Origin: Nereocystis luetkeana
Lineage: Eukaryota; Sar; Phaeophyceae; Laminariales; Laminariaceae
Length of the DNA stretch: 64,000 nucleotides
Direction: 5' to 3'
Assembly (NCBI GenBank): GCA_031213475.1
Contig: JARUPZ010000021.1
Coordinates: forward strand, 4,688,438 to 4,752,437
Shown: piece after piece, positions 45,602 through 58,105 of the stretch
Position numbering within the stretch: the first letter of the stretch is position 1
How the letters are laid out: each line of letters opens with the position of its first letter
The notes under the pieces: model-generated
Database searches by the model: none
What the model saw: only the letters and a program-made list of their open reading frames with translations
What the model was told of the DNA's origin: nothing
Program-made: the position numbers and the translations under genes

Positions 45602-48600
45602 TCAGTCCCTCCCTTTTTTGCCTGCTCTCGCCTTTTCTGTGGAAATGAGGTTGACCGACCACTCGAACGTCTCCGCCGAGGACACGAACGGCCTCAACGT
45701 CTGCTCCGCCTCCGCCTCGGCCTCCTTGCATAGCTGCATGGCGGCCTTCAGCTCCCTATTCGCAGCCTTGCCCTTCATTGCATCCCCCAGCAAGAAATTC
45801 CTCACGGCTGCGGCGCGCGAGCAAACCTGCACCAAAATCTTCGCGTCCTCGATGGCACCCACCGCAAAATCACGCACGCCCGCTAGATCCCCGTATAGGG
45901 CCGCGATCAAGCGCTGCTGGTCGTCGGAGCCCCCCTCGCTCGAGTGCTCGCAGGTCCCACAGCGACTATACCAACCTCCCAGCACGGTCGCGTCCGTCGA
46001 TCCCTCGGCTTTATTTGTGGGAGACGTCCTCTGCGCGCTGCCGTTACCGAACGCCATTCTGTTTGTGGCGCCGGTGGTGGTGGTGGTGGTGGTGGCGCCG
46101 ATGTCGCGGTCCGCCGCAAGGCCGCGAAGGTCTACACCCGAGGAGGCGTCCGGTCCTTGGGGGAACGGGAAAGTTGCTGCGTCGGTCTGGCTAGCCTGGG
46201 GGCGGAATTTCTTATTGGCTTCGTCCACACGACCCGGGAAATCGGTGCAGAGTCCGTCGACACCCATTTTCTGTGGCGGGACAGGACAAAGGCGAGAGAG
46301 GCAGCGGCGATAGAAGCAGCGGGACCGCGGGTGTCAGTCGGGCGCGCAGCTACTCGGGGGGGGGGGGGGGGGGGGGTGGTCGGTACTTGACCGTTCTCGT
46401 CTCTGCTTTCGAGGGCGTTTCTGTTCGCGCGAGTTGTTTGCCTTAGCAGGCCTGCCACATAGCGGTCAAAGCATTGCACATTTTCATCCCTTGATGTATC
46501 AGATGTACACGCACAACTGCATTGACGCTACTGTACACCACCACAATAGCTTCTCCAACATTCAACGGAAACAACATCGCCCACGCCATGACACTAGTTT
46601 TGTTTCGTTCTCCCACTGGAGAGACCCCGACATTAATCCTACAGGCTATAAATAGTTTGCTGCAGGCTGTGTTCTGCAATATTGAACAACATCGCTCGCG
46701 CTATAATTCACTCCGCTTTCCCTTCTACAGTAGACCCTAACATAGCTCGGCCTTTTACCACCATCTTTTTACCTCCAACTCCAATTACAACTCACCAACA
46801 GGCGTTCGTTTCACCCCCCCGCCACCACCACTCCCGCCCCCTTTAACGCTATTTTACACCACCAACTCCACACTCACCAAGAGGCGTTCCATGAAGTGGA
46901 GGCTGTTGACGGTCCACACCCAGACCTGAATGCCGCGCCTTTGGCAATCAGCGACAAGGTCTGGGCTAACATGGTCTTTGCCGGTGCTGAGGATATCCAC
47001 CTTGAGAGCCTTGAAATCGCGTGCGAGAGTGAGGGGCCCACCGTCCATGATGCACGCGGTGCGGAGCTTGGCCAGTTCGGGGATGGCCTGCCTGAAGGCG
47101 TTAACCTAGGGGTTTCAAGAGGAGGCGGCAATGGAGAAGGGGGGGGCAAAAAAGGAAGAGAAGGTTTACGCTGCTGTGAGAGGGAGTGATACATGGATGT
47201 TCGTTTTCACGCGGGAGGGAGCGGCCGAGTACGTTTCAGAACACACGCCGGGCAAAAACGCAGTTGGCGGCATTTTCAAAGTCGCATTCCGTGCACGATA
47301 TGCGTGAAAAAAACTCGTCGAGAAAAAAAAAAAAAACTGAATAAGCTGAAAAATATGAGGCTCTCACCTGCAAGAGGTCCAGCTGGCGGAAAGTCGCTAC
47401 GACAAGCCTGTCCGCCGTCCAGCCCCAGCGATTTACCGCTTGAATTACCGCGTGGAGAACCGGCCTAACTATCTCCGTGTGCTTCATGTCGATGTACAGA
47501 TGTACGCTAGACTCGGACAAAGCCTTCTCCTGTAGCATCTCCTCGAAAGTCGACACATTGTGCTTCAGCCTCTCGCGGGTCTGGGCGAGGGTAAGGTTTT
47601 CTATCCATTCGCCTGATCGCAAGGGGAGGCGGGTGACAAGAAGGGTAGAGGGGGAATACTACATGATGAAATATGTGGTGGAACTCGAGTTTAGAAGGTG
47701 TTATTCCAGCGTAGCAGTTGTTGAGCAAGATTTCTAGTTATACTTTCACTACAATGGCGTCCACGGCTGAGTCTACTTTCCCTAAAAAAAAAGCCTGGGT
47801 TTTCCGATCTACTCGCTCGGCCAATGGCGGGTGCGGGATCGCGCGGGGAAAAAAAAGGAGGCGGGGGGGGGGACAAAAAAACAAGAATAATAAACGATCA
47901 AAGAAGCCTGAGGTTTTGGAACCGTTTGCCTGGCCGCAGGGGGGGGGGGGGCGTGGGAGGGGGACCAAAAAGCGGGGGGAGGGGCAATTTTTTTTTATAA
48001 CAAGCTGTGAAATAAGTCTACCTACAGTACGGTTTTCGACCCATTCGCCTGGCCGCAGGAGGAGGGGGGGGTAAAAAACAAGCATAAAGAAAAAATGAGA
48101 AAAGAAAAACATCGGCCGCCGACGTACAACGCCAACTTGAAAAAAAAATCCCGACACTTGTATATCCGTGATCCAAAGTACTAGTGTTTTCCCCAAACAC
48201 ATAGTTGCAGTTTCTTGAAGGATTTTTTGCCGCTCGCCCAAGCCCGCAACTGAAGCATCGAGTGTGATTGTTTTGCCACCATGTTGACTACAGGTTGCAC
48301 TTTCGTGTCTACACGCTCAACTATTAATAATAGTACTGCAGAAGCTCTACACGATCTACACGACTACTTAAATCATAGTACAACAACCAAGTGACGTTCT
48401 AGAGACGGGTCTCTTACGGTGCGTCAAGGCGTGGTTTTGACATACATCCACATAATTATAGGGCACCATATGTCTTAATCATCAGAACCCAGGATGGACT
48501 CTAGAAACAAGCACTCCCCCAATGTTTACACACCAAACTTGGTAAAAGATTACTGTTGCATATGTCCGCCCGTAACGCTGCTGTGCTTGCAGTGTATGGG

Positions 48601-51600
48601 CGAGCTGTAAGGCGAAGAACCATCACGCCAGGGCAGTCTCCTGTATGTATAATACTAGACCGACAGCAGCAGAGAATCAGGTATGCAACAGACGCAGCAG
48701 CATGCCGATTTTGTATGCGCGCGTGCGAGCGAGTGCGTTTGTCGTCTGTGACGTGTGTTGTTTTGTCCCCTTTCCCCACTGAAAAGAAAATATCTCTTCC
48801 TTCCATACCTGTCTCTTCGATGAGGGGGTCGTGGTGGCAGATTACGACACCGTCTAGAGTTGTCAGGACGTCGAACTCGATCACATCCACGCCCAGCCTC
48901 ACGGCCTCGACGAAGGAGGGCATCGTGTTCCCTTCTATATGCCTGCGCCGGGAGAGGAGCAGACACACGAGGGCGGGAAGGCAGATAAGCAAGCAGGCGC
49001 CGGTGGGGGTTCACGGTTAATTCACTCAAGTACTTACGGCACTAGTACCACCGCGAAAAAATATCACACAATATTTCCAGCAGAGGTTTCCCGAAAAAAA
49101 ACGCCCGTGCGGTTCATATCGGGGGCACGGTTGGGGCAGGAAAAAAAAACTATCGCGCGGCGCGCCCAGAAAAAAAGGAAGCCCTCCCTCAGAGCTTTGT
49201 TTCGAGCTTCGGTCCAAAGGCAAAAGGCTGCAAAACCACAAAATGACAAAGCAAGCAGCCTCACCTTAGACCAACTACAAGAACACGGGGAAAAGAGGAG
49301 CCGTGACTTCTGGACTGTTCAACGACCTCCGAAGCCCAAAAATCAGAACCATCTATTTATGAGACGGGCGGTCATCGAAATATATTTGGATCTCAGCTCC
49401 AAGAGGGGGAAAATATCAGAGAATCCTCTCATCATCAGAACGGAGCCCACTTCCTAGCGGTCTCTCTTGCCTCCAGGAGCTGAGATTAAATTGAAGTTTG
49501 CTTACTACCACTACAGCAGCAATGCTACTGCCCATCTGACGAGTGTATTCGTCATAGACCAACTATTAATACTGGAAAAACACTAATAATATGGGAAAAA
49601 AATTGAGCCGTGATTTCTGGACTTTTCAGCTTTCTCCGAAGCCCAACAATCAAAACCATCTAACTGACTAGTATGGGACAGGAGGTCATCGATATATTGG
49701 GTCAGTTCCTAGAAGGGGCAAAAATCAGGGAATCCTCTCAGAACTGAGCCCAGTTCCTAGCGGTCTCTCGTGCCTCCAGGAACTAAGATTTACTTGCATT
49801 TTGTGTGCTACCACTACATCAGCAGTACTGTTGTCCATCTGCCGAGTGTATTCGTCATGCTACAGACAGCAGTATAACCACCTACAATAATAATATGGGA
49901 AAATATTAAGACGTGATTTCTGGACTATTCAGCGATCTCCGAAGCCCAAAAAATAGGGGTCATCTGATAAATAATATGGGGCATGAGGTCATCGATATTT
50001 CATATTTCTTGTCTCAGTTCCTTATAGGGGGCAAAAATCAGCGAATCCTCTCAGAAGTGAGAGCCCAATTCCTAGCGGTCTCTCGTGCCTCCACGAACTG
50101 AGATTTACTTGGGAGTCTGTGTGCTACCACTATACCAGCAGCAGCAGCAGTACTACTGCCCCTCAGCCGAGCACATTCGTCAACAACGCCAAAGGTTCAC
50201 GCCTACGGCGAGCTTTACCTATGGGCTACGGCGCTCGTGTAAGAGATCGCTTCTCCGTCATATGGAAGCGATAGCAGGGCAGCAGCAGCAGCAGCCACGG
50301 TAGTAGCGACAGCGATTCGACTCTGCCGGCGAAACTCAATCTGGACCTGGGGTGCCTAGGCCCTGCTCGCGGTCGCGCGGCGGCCGTTGGATTTGCTTCC
50401 TTTGACACAAACAAGACCAATCGACACAAACAAGACCAACCAATCCTCTAAAAAAACAGTCTCCAAAATCAGACGCCATAATAGTTGGTCCTAATTTATC
50501 ACGCATAGATTTCTGGAGCCTCGAAACTAAAAAGAAAATCGACAGAAGTCGCGGCAAGAAAAAACATGACAGTTGGTCTTACAGGTGACCGTTTTGGAAT
50601 ATTTTTTCCGAGTAGAAAATAGTATACCAGAGATGTATAATAGTGGAATTGGTCCAAACACCCCTTTTTATCGCAACCACGTAAAAGGATCGTTGATAAT
50701 CGACCACCCAATCGGTTGAACTCACTGCCGACGTTTTCGTAACAAACGTAATAAAAGCACATGTTAAAGGTGTGCGAATTATGATTGCCCTTGGTGTGGG
50801 TGGCTAGGAGCCAGGCGGCTGAATGAAGGACTATATTTTCTTTGTTTTCTTAACGTCCGGGACCAAGCAAGCCGCCAACGCAAACAAAAAAAAAACCCTG
50901 ACACTTCCGATGGTTGGCAGGTTTTGACATAATAAGCCGGGACACCGGGCTTTGGAGTCGAGGACATTTCGTCCATACCTCCCCCGACCCGTCGCAAATG
51001 GGATGCGTGGTTAACGGTCAAATTACCAAAGCAAGCAAAAAAAGCTACAAACACAAGAGTACGAGTATCATAGCAGTATTCGCAAGATAACTTACACGCG
51101 GGCACCATTTTCCAAACCGATTTTTTCTCCGAAATAAGGCAGGGGGGACGGGAGGGATACATAGCAGTTCGTAGGCGACAGCAGTTAATCTTCCACTTTG
51201 GCGAAGGCTCGCGGCTTATTGTGACGCCAACCTTGAGCAGATGCAATTTGATGCCATTACAGATTATATACCTGGTAGAAGTATTTAGAGGGCCGTTCCT
51301 CGCCGAGCGCAAATGTTTTTAGCTGCAAATTCGTAAGCTTCGAACTATCTTTTTGACTACAAAAATCTTACCCATATCGCTTCACTGCCTGTACGCTTCG
51401 CTGTACAACGAAAGTGATGGCTTTGGAAATCTCGCATGTTATACCGTAGATGATGTCGTCGAACAACATGTAAAGCAGATGTTATCATCACGCAGGGTGC
51501 ATGTACGAGCTGCACCCCCCGCATGTGCATCAAGGGAGCCGCACGAACCCAAGCACCGGGCCCACCTGGACCCAATCCTGCTGGCCGATTGCAGCACATT

Positions 51601-54600
51601 CAGGAAGTATACTGCTGTACCGTATGTATGTAATCTCCCCAGAGCTCCACAGCTGTCAGATTTTGTTCCCCTTTAAACCCGTAGTTCGCGCGATCGAAGT
51701 ATCCCATGCGGCTCGCGCCTTTAGGACTGCAGTCCCATTTTGGGGATAAACCACTCAAATGGTGACTAGTGTGTGCCCAAAACGGGACTGTAGCCCTAAA
51801 AGGGTCAAGATGAATTTCAACGAAATCCTCGATCTCACACCCAATGTATTTTTTTATTCAAGAATATCACACGAACGAGTGAAACGATACCTGGTATGCT
51901 ATGGATATGACATGTTACTAATTTCTGGTCTTGCTTGTGTTGTTATGTTATCGTACCCGGCACGCTGGCATGTCGCCCTGCTTGACCCATTAATTTGCGA
52001 CTATTTTTGTTTTTGGTCTTCCTCTGTCTCACACAGAATTAATATCTCTCCAGGACGGACACTGGATGTACTGATGAAGCTGTGGGTAGAAAGGACGATT
52101 TAATGTGGAGACAAAACACACACATGAAAATAACTATCGCCCGAGCTGCGAGGTCAAGGAAAACACGAGCGCGGGTGACACGTGATCCGGGCCTGCACGA
52201 AGATCCACCGAAAATTTACGTGCGTTTGCAACCGTTAATTTTGTTCCTTTTTCCAGCGTTCGACGGAAAGACCGAACAAAGGTGCTTCCGAAGATCGAAG
52301 ATCAGCCGAAGACACTTGGTAGATATGAACAAGACACAGACGAAACTATTAAAAAAAAATGTTTTCAATCAACCATACCATCCACACCAGCATCACAAGC
52401 AACTTTCCCCGATACTACGTACGCATTGTACGTTGCGTATCACTCATATCTTCGTACAGCAGGGTCATTAAGTATGATGCTCGTACGTACGTGCGCATTG
52501 TTTTGGTTGGTGCCCCTAAAAAAAGAGCACATTACACACACTATACAATACCATCAGTAATGGCACCAGTATAATGGTCAGGAGCAGGAGGTGTTCCAAC
52601 AACTCCAGGTTTGGGTCAGGCGGTCTTCAAAATCCTACGCGTCGAGTCGGGGTCGGGTTGAGCCCAACGCCCGGCAAGACTTCACGGATACTGAGCCCAT
52701 CGAAAAGTTGCGTATCACGCCTGTGCTACAAGTACGTAGTAAGCGCCGATTCCACGACTTTTCAAACGGCTCTTTTAGAAGACACATCCGATCGCTCGAG
52801 ACGTTGGACTTTTGACCGCCGCAATGGCCGAATACAAGGAACAAAACCTAAATATGTAGCCATGGATACGGGGCGACAACAAAGGCGCTACTCCTACATA
52901 CTCCATCCATTGCTGGCGGATATCACCAGCTACACCATTTAACCAGGGATGCGCTGGCTACCGGTCCCGGTTCCGCGCGATTTCTCGGTTCCGGGCTGCT
53001 TCTGTGTTGCATTTGCATTGCCCACGAAAAAATCGTGATATGGGCAATTCTGGAATTTGGTCAACGTGTGGAAGATCTCTCTACCTCTGATTTTTTCCTC
53101 GTAGGAACATTTCGTAAACTTGCCACAAACTCCAGCTGTATCGTCGATCCGACACGCATGTCTCCCTTTTTTTTTTTTTTTTTTTTTTTTTTTCTCATCC
53201 CATTCATTATCTTCGCACATCTTCTCTCTCTCCTTCCAACTCGTAACTCAGATCCGGGGTCACATAGCAGGCTCTTCTCCCCCCTTCCCGCTACGGTACG
53301 TGCCTTCATTTTTATCGCGAGAAGATTTCAGCCTTTTCTTCCCTCGTCGACTCGCATCGAATTGTGCCTACCCACGCTGCAAGGCGCTCTCAACAATTGA
53401 ATCCTTGCAAAGTACCAGATATTATTTAGTGGACTCACTTCAAGCAGTGCGACGAAGCGGCAGCAAATTCCATGTCTTCTAATGGGGCGATTCGATGATT
53501 ACATTTCCGCCCCGAATGGTACGACGGCACAGCAGTAATGGTCCCTCTGTGGTGCCTACAGGTATGCGTCAGCCAACAATACCGGCACTACAGGCTTACA
53601 GTAAGCGTAACCGGCACTACGCCCGCACACTGCCCGGATGGTTATAACCCCAATTGCTGTACACACAACTGCTCCCATTGCCCTTTCGCTACGAGTGCGT
53701 ACCTACCACGGACGGACCAGACAATGTCACATGACCTTATCAACAGTTTGAAATCAACAACTGTTTGCTGACAAGTTATCCGAGTAAAATTCCAAGGATG
53801 CAAGAGTTTGCCGAAGATAAAGCAAGGGACAAAAAGTCAGCTAAAACAATTTGCACTTCCTGCATGCAACAAATGTGTGCGTGGACAAGTGATGATACCG
53901 TCTTTCTCTTCTACCAATAATACCAGGAATACATCATGTACACACCCAAACCCGGAATGCCCACAATGCCCGATTTGAAAAACAACAAAAATAGGGCATT
54001 TCCATGACAGCAGTTCATGTACGAGGTACTTCAACAATATAAAAAAATCCTCAGGTGTGATGACATCCAGGATTTCGTCGGAACTTCTCTCAGCAAGCTG
54101 AGTGGAACACTTCGATCGACGGTGTCTTTTGCGGCTTGTATCAATTGCCTTGTAAACTGTATCCTACAGCAACAACAGCGACGAGCAGTTGAAGGAGGTG
54201 GCATCTATGGTTCAGCAGTAGTATTATTAATAAGACGTACGGACGTATCATACGTTGCTGTTGTACTTTCGAACTGCTGCAGAAGTTTGATATCCGCGTC
54301 TGCTCACCATTTCAAAGCCTCCAAGAATCGGCTGTAGGTACTGGCAGTATTTTTTCATTTTCTCCTTATTTTTGCCTGGTGATACTCGTAGTGCACCGTA
54401 CCTGGTATGTATCTGGTACCTATATCTGGTACCTATTTGCCGAGGTTTCACGGAGGTTTTGTGCTTGGCGTCTAAGACAGACCCTCGAACTCGAACCCCG
54501 ACTCCAAGCCAGTGTTCAGTGCTGGGCTGTCATGCTTGGCAAGACTCTACATAGTAGTAGCTTTATTCGGCCGGCTTGGATGTTGTGCTCGAAAAGACTC

Positions 54601-57191
54601 TCGAGGTTGATCCGGCCTGCTCCGGATCCCGGCATGCTATGGTTTGGAAAACTCTTATTACTATTAATAGTATAGATTTTGATTGAGCCGGGTATATACC
54701 CCTTTTAGGCAACGGAAGTGTATGAAGATTTACTACCAGCAGATGCCCGCGAGTACTGCTATTTCGGTCGCCAGTCGCCAGCCGCCAATCGCTTTATAAA
54801 AGAAAGAAAATGATGCCCGACACTACCGACAGACCCGAGACCTGGGCGCGTCTATAAACCGATACCAGGTATGTTCGAAATATAAGAATCGTATTACTAT
54901 TTATACAAATACTCCGACGATCCTTACATTCCTGGACAGTGGTGGTGCCTACGTGCCACAGGTATTCAAGATATACCAGGTACCAGGTACCTGGTACCTT
55001 GTTTGAGGCTGCCGTTTCATTATTCTTCAGAATACTATTTACGTCAACAAAGGATTTACCACCGGTTCCCATCTTTGAGGAAGTGCATTTGCTACTCGTA
55101 GTGCTCGGTTGGCTGGTGTACGGTGGAGATCAGAGAAGATACACCCTGTACATACGTACTGCTGTGTCGTATATTATGGTACCATAATACGGTAAGGTGT
55201 GTGATATGGCGATATGACACAAAGGGCAACACAAACAATTTCAGTCCGAATTCCTTGTTCTTCAACCTTGGAAAGTTGGAGCCTTGGGAATACTGCTGTA
55301 CCCGTGATGTAAAAACATGACCGTCACCACCGAGATATTTGTCAAATGTAGGGGAGAGCTTCATAAATCAACACCACCGCCACCAGCAAGAAGGGAGCAC
55401 AGCCGCGACAGTATTATAGCAGCTTACAGCAACACCCCCCCCCCTCCGTCTCTTTTTATCTCTCACCCAGCAGCACCCTTGTGCCCGATATTGAGCGCCT
55501 TCTCCCACTTGGAGCTGTGTAGGTCGCGCTTGGCTACGGGTTCTGCCCCGTTCAGCCTAGGGCTCGGCGCCAAGAGCGCCGTAGCCCGGACCTTATCCCT
55601 GGTGTGGTGGAGATCCACGGCCACGCGGCGGGCAACGCGGGACACGTGGCTCTCGGATGCCCACCTGATACATAGTAAATAGACGATCGTAGGAGCAGCA
55701 GCAGTAGCAGTAGAACGCAGCGGCGGCATGGCAGACAGCAGTAGGGTGTCGGATACTGCGCTCGAAGTGCGGGGACAAACCACTTGGAATTAGTGTTTAA
55801 AACATGTTTTCAAAAACTGTAAAACCAACACTTTTAGGGACGAAGCTACTTGTAATTATTTTGGTCTATTCTATTTTATGCAGTGGTTTTGGTTTTAGAG
55901 GTTCACATAAGCTTGCATTGCAACTTCATCCACACCCACACTTGATGCGATACGAAAACAAGTCGCTCGGGTGCTATTTCATTCCACACTTTCATACAAC
56001 GACTCTCGTGCCTCGAAAAATATCACACCGTAACGAGTCTTCCGTGGATATGATAAGACGAACATCGGTAACTTTCAACGTCACTGCCAAAAGAAAGTTC
56101 AACAAATATAAATGTGCCCGAGCAACACAGATGATCATAGATATTATATGAGATGATGGTAGATAGGATACGCGGGAAGCGGGGGTTCTTCTCCGGCTTT
56201 TTTGCTGCGGCCAAAGACCAGAGGGAGCAAGCATCAAGCCCGGGGAGCGAGACCTCCGGGGCGGGCGGAACGAAGGGGTGACTCAAATAGATGGGGGCCC
56301 GATACACCTAAAATACGAGGAGTAGAATATAGATATCTCTAAAAATTAAAGTGCACATTTATGTTCATATGTACACATATGGGTATATTTTTGTATTTGG
56401 CCGCTGTCGGGCTGCGGGACCCAATCAACACAAAAAACTTACCGAGAAATACAACAATCACACGCATACGAATAGACTGCTGTGACTCGTACTCGTACGC
56501 ACCACAACATATCGCTGTCTCAATCTAGAGCAGGGACACACGAGAGCCTCTAGAGGAGACGGGCCCGAGGCCGCATCTGGGCGAGGGGATGCATGTGGAT
56601 GGCTGGTCGCAACCGCAAGAACAGCATGCAGCAGCATGAAATATCATAAAAGTTGCGGAATTTGCCTCTAAAAAATAACATCAATGAAACACAGAGGGTG
56701 CTCGGTCCCGAGAGAGGAAAACGGTTGCGGACGAGCGAGTAGGGTACCCTCGTCCGCGAGCTGCGAAAAATGGCGCGGCCGGAGCTCCTGCACTTGCACC
56801 TCACCGATTCCTGCCACACAGCAGCAACATCTTTGCTGGACCAGTGCACCACGCCGACACTAGAAGCCCATGAACCAGCGCATGTTTTTTCAAGCCTCTG
56901 CTGGTCTGTTGTCATGCGTCGCATTACTTGTTTCGTCTCGAAAAACGACGATGCTGGATGACGTTGAACCAGTCAGTCATCAAACGTCGGAAAAAATCCT
57001 CACATAAAAAAAACACGAAATGTCACTCACATGGTCTTGGTAGAACTGGAGACGATGCGCCACTCCAGGAGGTCCTTCATACGCAGGAAGACCAAGACGG
57101 AGGACATGAGCTCCTCGGGGAGAGGCATGGCCATCGCACGCGCCGGCAATGGGTGGTCGTCAAGCTCTTGGTGGCAGCCAAGGTCAGTCAT
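45602..57191 (-). CDS. F-box-GDPD fusion protein, seven exons, 576 aa
   Basis: Exons: 57191-57031, 56895-56800, 55664-55467, 48942-48809, 47612-47368, 47105-46878 and 46270-45602 (TGA). Phases 2,2,2,1,0,0 agree at all six junctions; total 1731 nt. Residues about 24-60 form an F-box (LPEELMSSVLVFLRMKDLL..RIVSSSTK), the Skp1-binding motif of SCF ubiquitin ligases. Residues about 142-370 form a glycerophosphodiester phosphodiesterase barrel: IGHKG, EGNTMPSF, IEFDV, HHD, LYIDMKH, VWVWTVNS and GVDGLCTDFP. GDPDs hydrolyse glycerophosphodiesters to glycerol-3-phosphate and an alcohol. The remaining 200 residues are Gly/Thr-rich, then helical and charged. Two signature residues differ from the usual HRG..PENT: Lys for Arg and Gly for the metal-binding Glu. 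No signal peptide is seen, so a cytosolic or nuclear place fits the F-box. The weakest joins are exons 1-3; if they are wrong, the F-box exon belongs to a separate gene. Confidence 0.7.
47800..48062 (-). repeat. Decayed copies of GDPD exon-5 acceptor region
   Basis: On the minus strand three copies of the acceptor-plus-exon start lie upstream of the real one at 47612: GCGGCCAGGCGAATGGGTCG near 48050, GCGGCCAGGCAAACGG near 47930 and a weaker one near 47820. All are followed by GAAAACC-like words, as in the real exon (CAGGCGAATGGATAG, AAAACC). The spacing is about 110-120 bp. Confidence 0.7.
49263..50195. repeat. Approx. 310-bp satellite, three tandem units
   Basis: Each unit contains TTCTGGACT.TTCA, TCCGAAGCCCA, GGTCATCGA, AATCCTCTCA, CCTAGCGGTCTCTC, TGCCTCCA and CTACCACTA in the same order. 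Units start near 49263, 49565 and 49870 and diverge by substitutions and small indels. They lie in the 6.5-kb intron 3 of the F-box-GDPD gene and have no coding potential. Confidence 0.85.
51717..51808. mobile_element. MITE family A, copy 6
   Basis: TTTAGGACTGCAGTCCCATT and AACGGGACTGTAGCCCTAAA arms; the right end AGGGTCAA is a mutated GGGTTAA. Inside the large GDPD intron. Confidence 0.75.
53166..53405 (-). mobile_element. SINE family 1, 5'-truncated copy
   Basis: Reverse complement of the body and tail of 58106-58444: a T run at 53166-53192 (the poly-A tail), CATCTTCTCTCTCTCCTTCC and TCGCATCGAATTGTGCC, ending at CAATTGAATCC, where the match to the other copy begins. The tRNA head is absent, typical of truncated reverse transcription. 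Confidence 0.85.
55804..56151 (+). CDS. Small ORF with hydrophobic N-terminus, doubtful
   Basis: 115 codons starting MFSKTVKPTLLGTKLL, with a hydrophobic stretch (VIILVYSILCSGF) that could be a signal peptide or single membrane span, then a basic, His-rich tail. It lies antisense in intron 2 of the F-box-GDPD model, in AT-rich sequence. No homologue was recognised and no splice or regulatory support was seen; it may be a chance ORF. Confidence 0.15.
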   Translation: MFSKTVKPTLLGTKLLVIILVYSILCSGFGFRGSHKLALQLHPHPHLMRYENKSLGCYFIPHFHTTTLVPRKISHRNESSVDMIRRTSVTFNVTAKRKFNKYKCARATQMIIDII

Positions 57192-58105
57192 AAATACACC
57201 CAGTACCTGGCTGCTGCTGCTGTTGACTTGTTTCTGCTGCACAGACCCCGAAAAAAGAGAAATTAATAAATCTATCAAAGCGCCAGTGTACGACGAGTAG
57301 TAGTAGCAAGTGTGCTGGAGGGGGGCGGAGTTGCTGGTGGAAAAAAGTGGGCCGGTGGCTCTTTGTGGTTCCCTGCTCACTGCTGTGAGGGGCGGGGATC
57401 AATGTTGTAGTACGAGGGAGGGGAAACACCAGGAAGAACGCATCTGATTACGCACTTCGTCCATTCCCACTCAGAATCCTAGAAGAACGTGCACAGAATG
57501 AAATGTTACATTCGCCCGACGTACCCCCCGGTCTAAAATCCCCTTCATCCCTGGTTTTTCCCGCCTCTAAATCTTGACAAGATATTCATCAAGAATGTTG
57601 AAGGTTACTGACCCTCTCTAAACAAGCAAGAGATGAGGGACCTACAGGACGGCAACGATTCCGGGCGCGCTTTGGCGGCCGACACGGCCTACTCCAAGTG
57701 GGGAGCAGGTACGTCTGCTTCTGTATGGAAGGTTTCGCCGCGAGATCTGAGATCGCAGAAGTAAACAAAAAACGTCCGGGCATGGATGCCAAGAGAGGCA
57801 AAGCGCAGGTATGAGGGGTAGGAGGTAGAGCAGTACCTGGTACCAGTATACATTTTCGGGTGCAGCAGCTATTAATAGTACAAAAGTATGGTGCACCTGT
57901 TGCTGGCGTACAAACAGGGCTATGGTCGAGCTGGAACATAAACATACGAGACCAAGCGCTCAATATTTTAATTTATAATTTATGACACGCTTCAATCTGA
58001 AGCAAACGGGTGATGCATGACAGACCCAATGCCGCAGGGTCTGTTGCCCCAAGCAAGGCTCTTTTCTCCGGTCACAAAAATACATGCACCATCAGGATGT
58101 ATGCG
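57192..58105. other. Likely 5' flank of the F-box-GDPD gene
   Basis: Unique sequence with short ORFs only. The F-box exon has its first in-frame ATG at 57191, so promoter and 5' UTR should lie here, but no clear core-promoter motif was identified. Confidence 0.35.
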
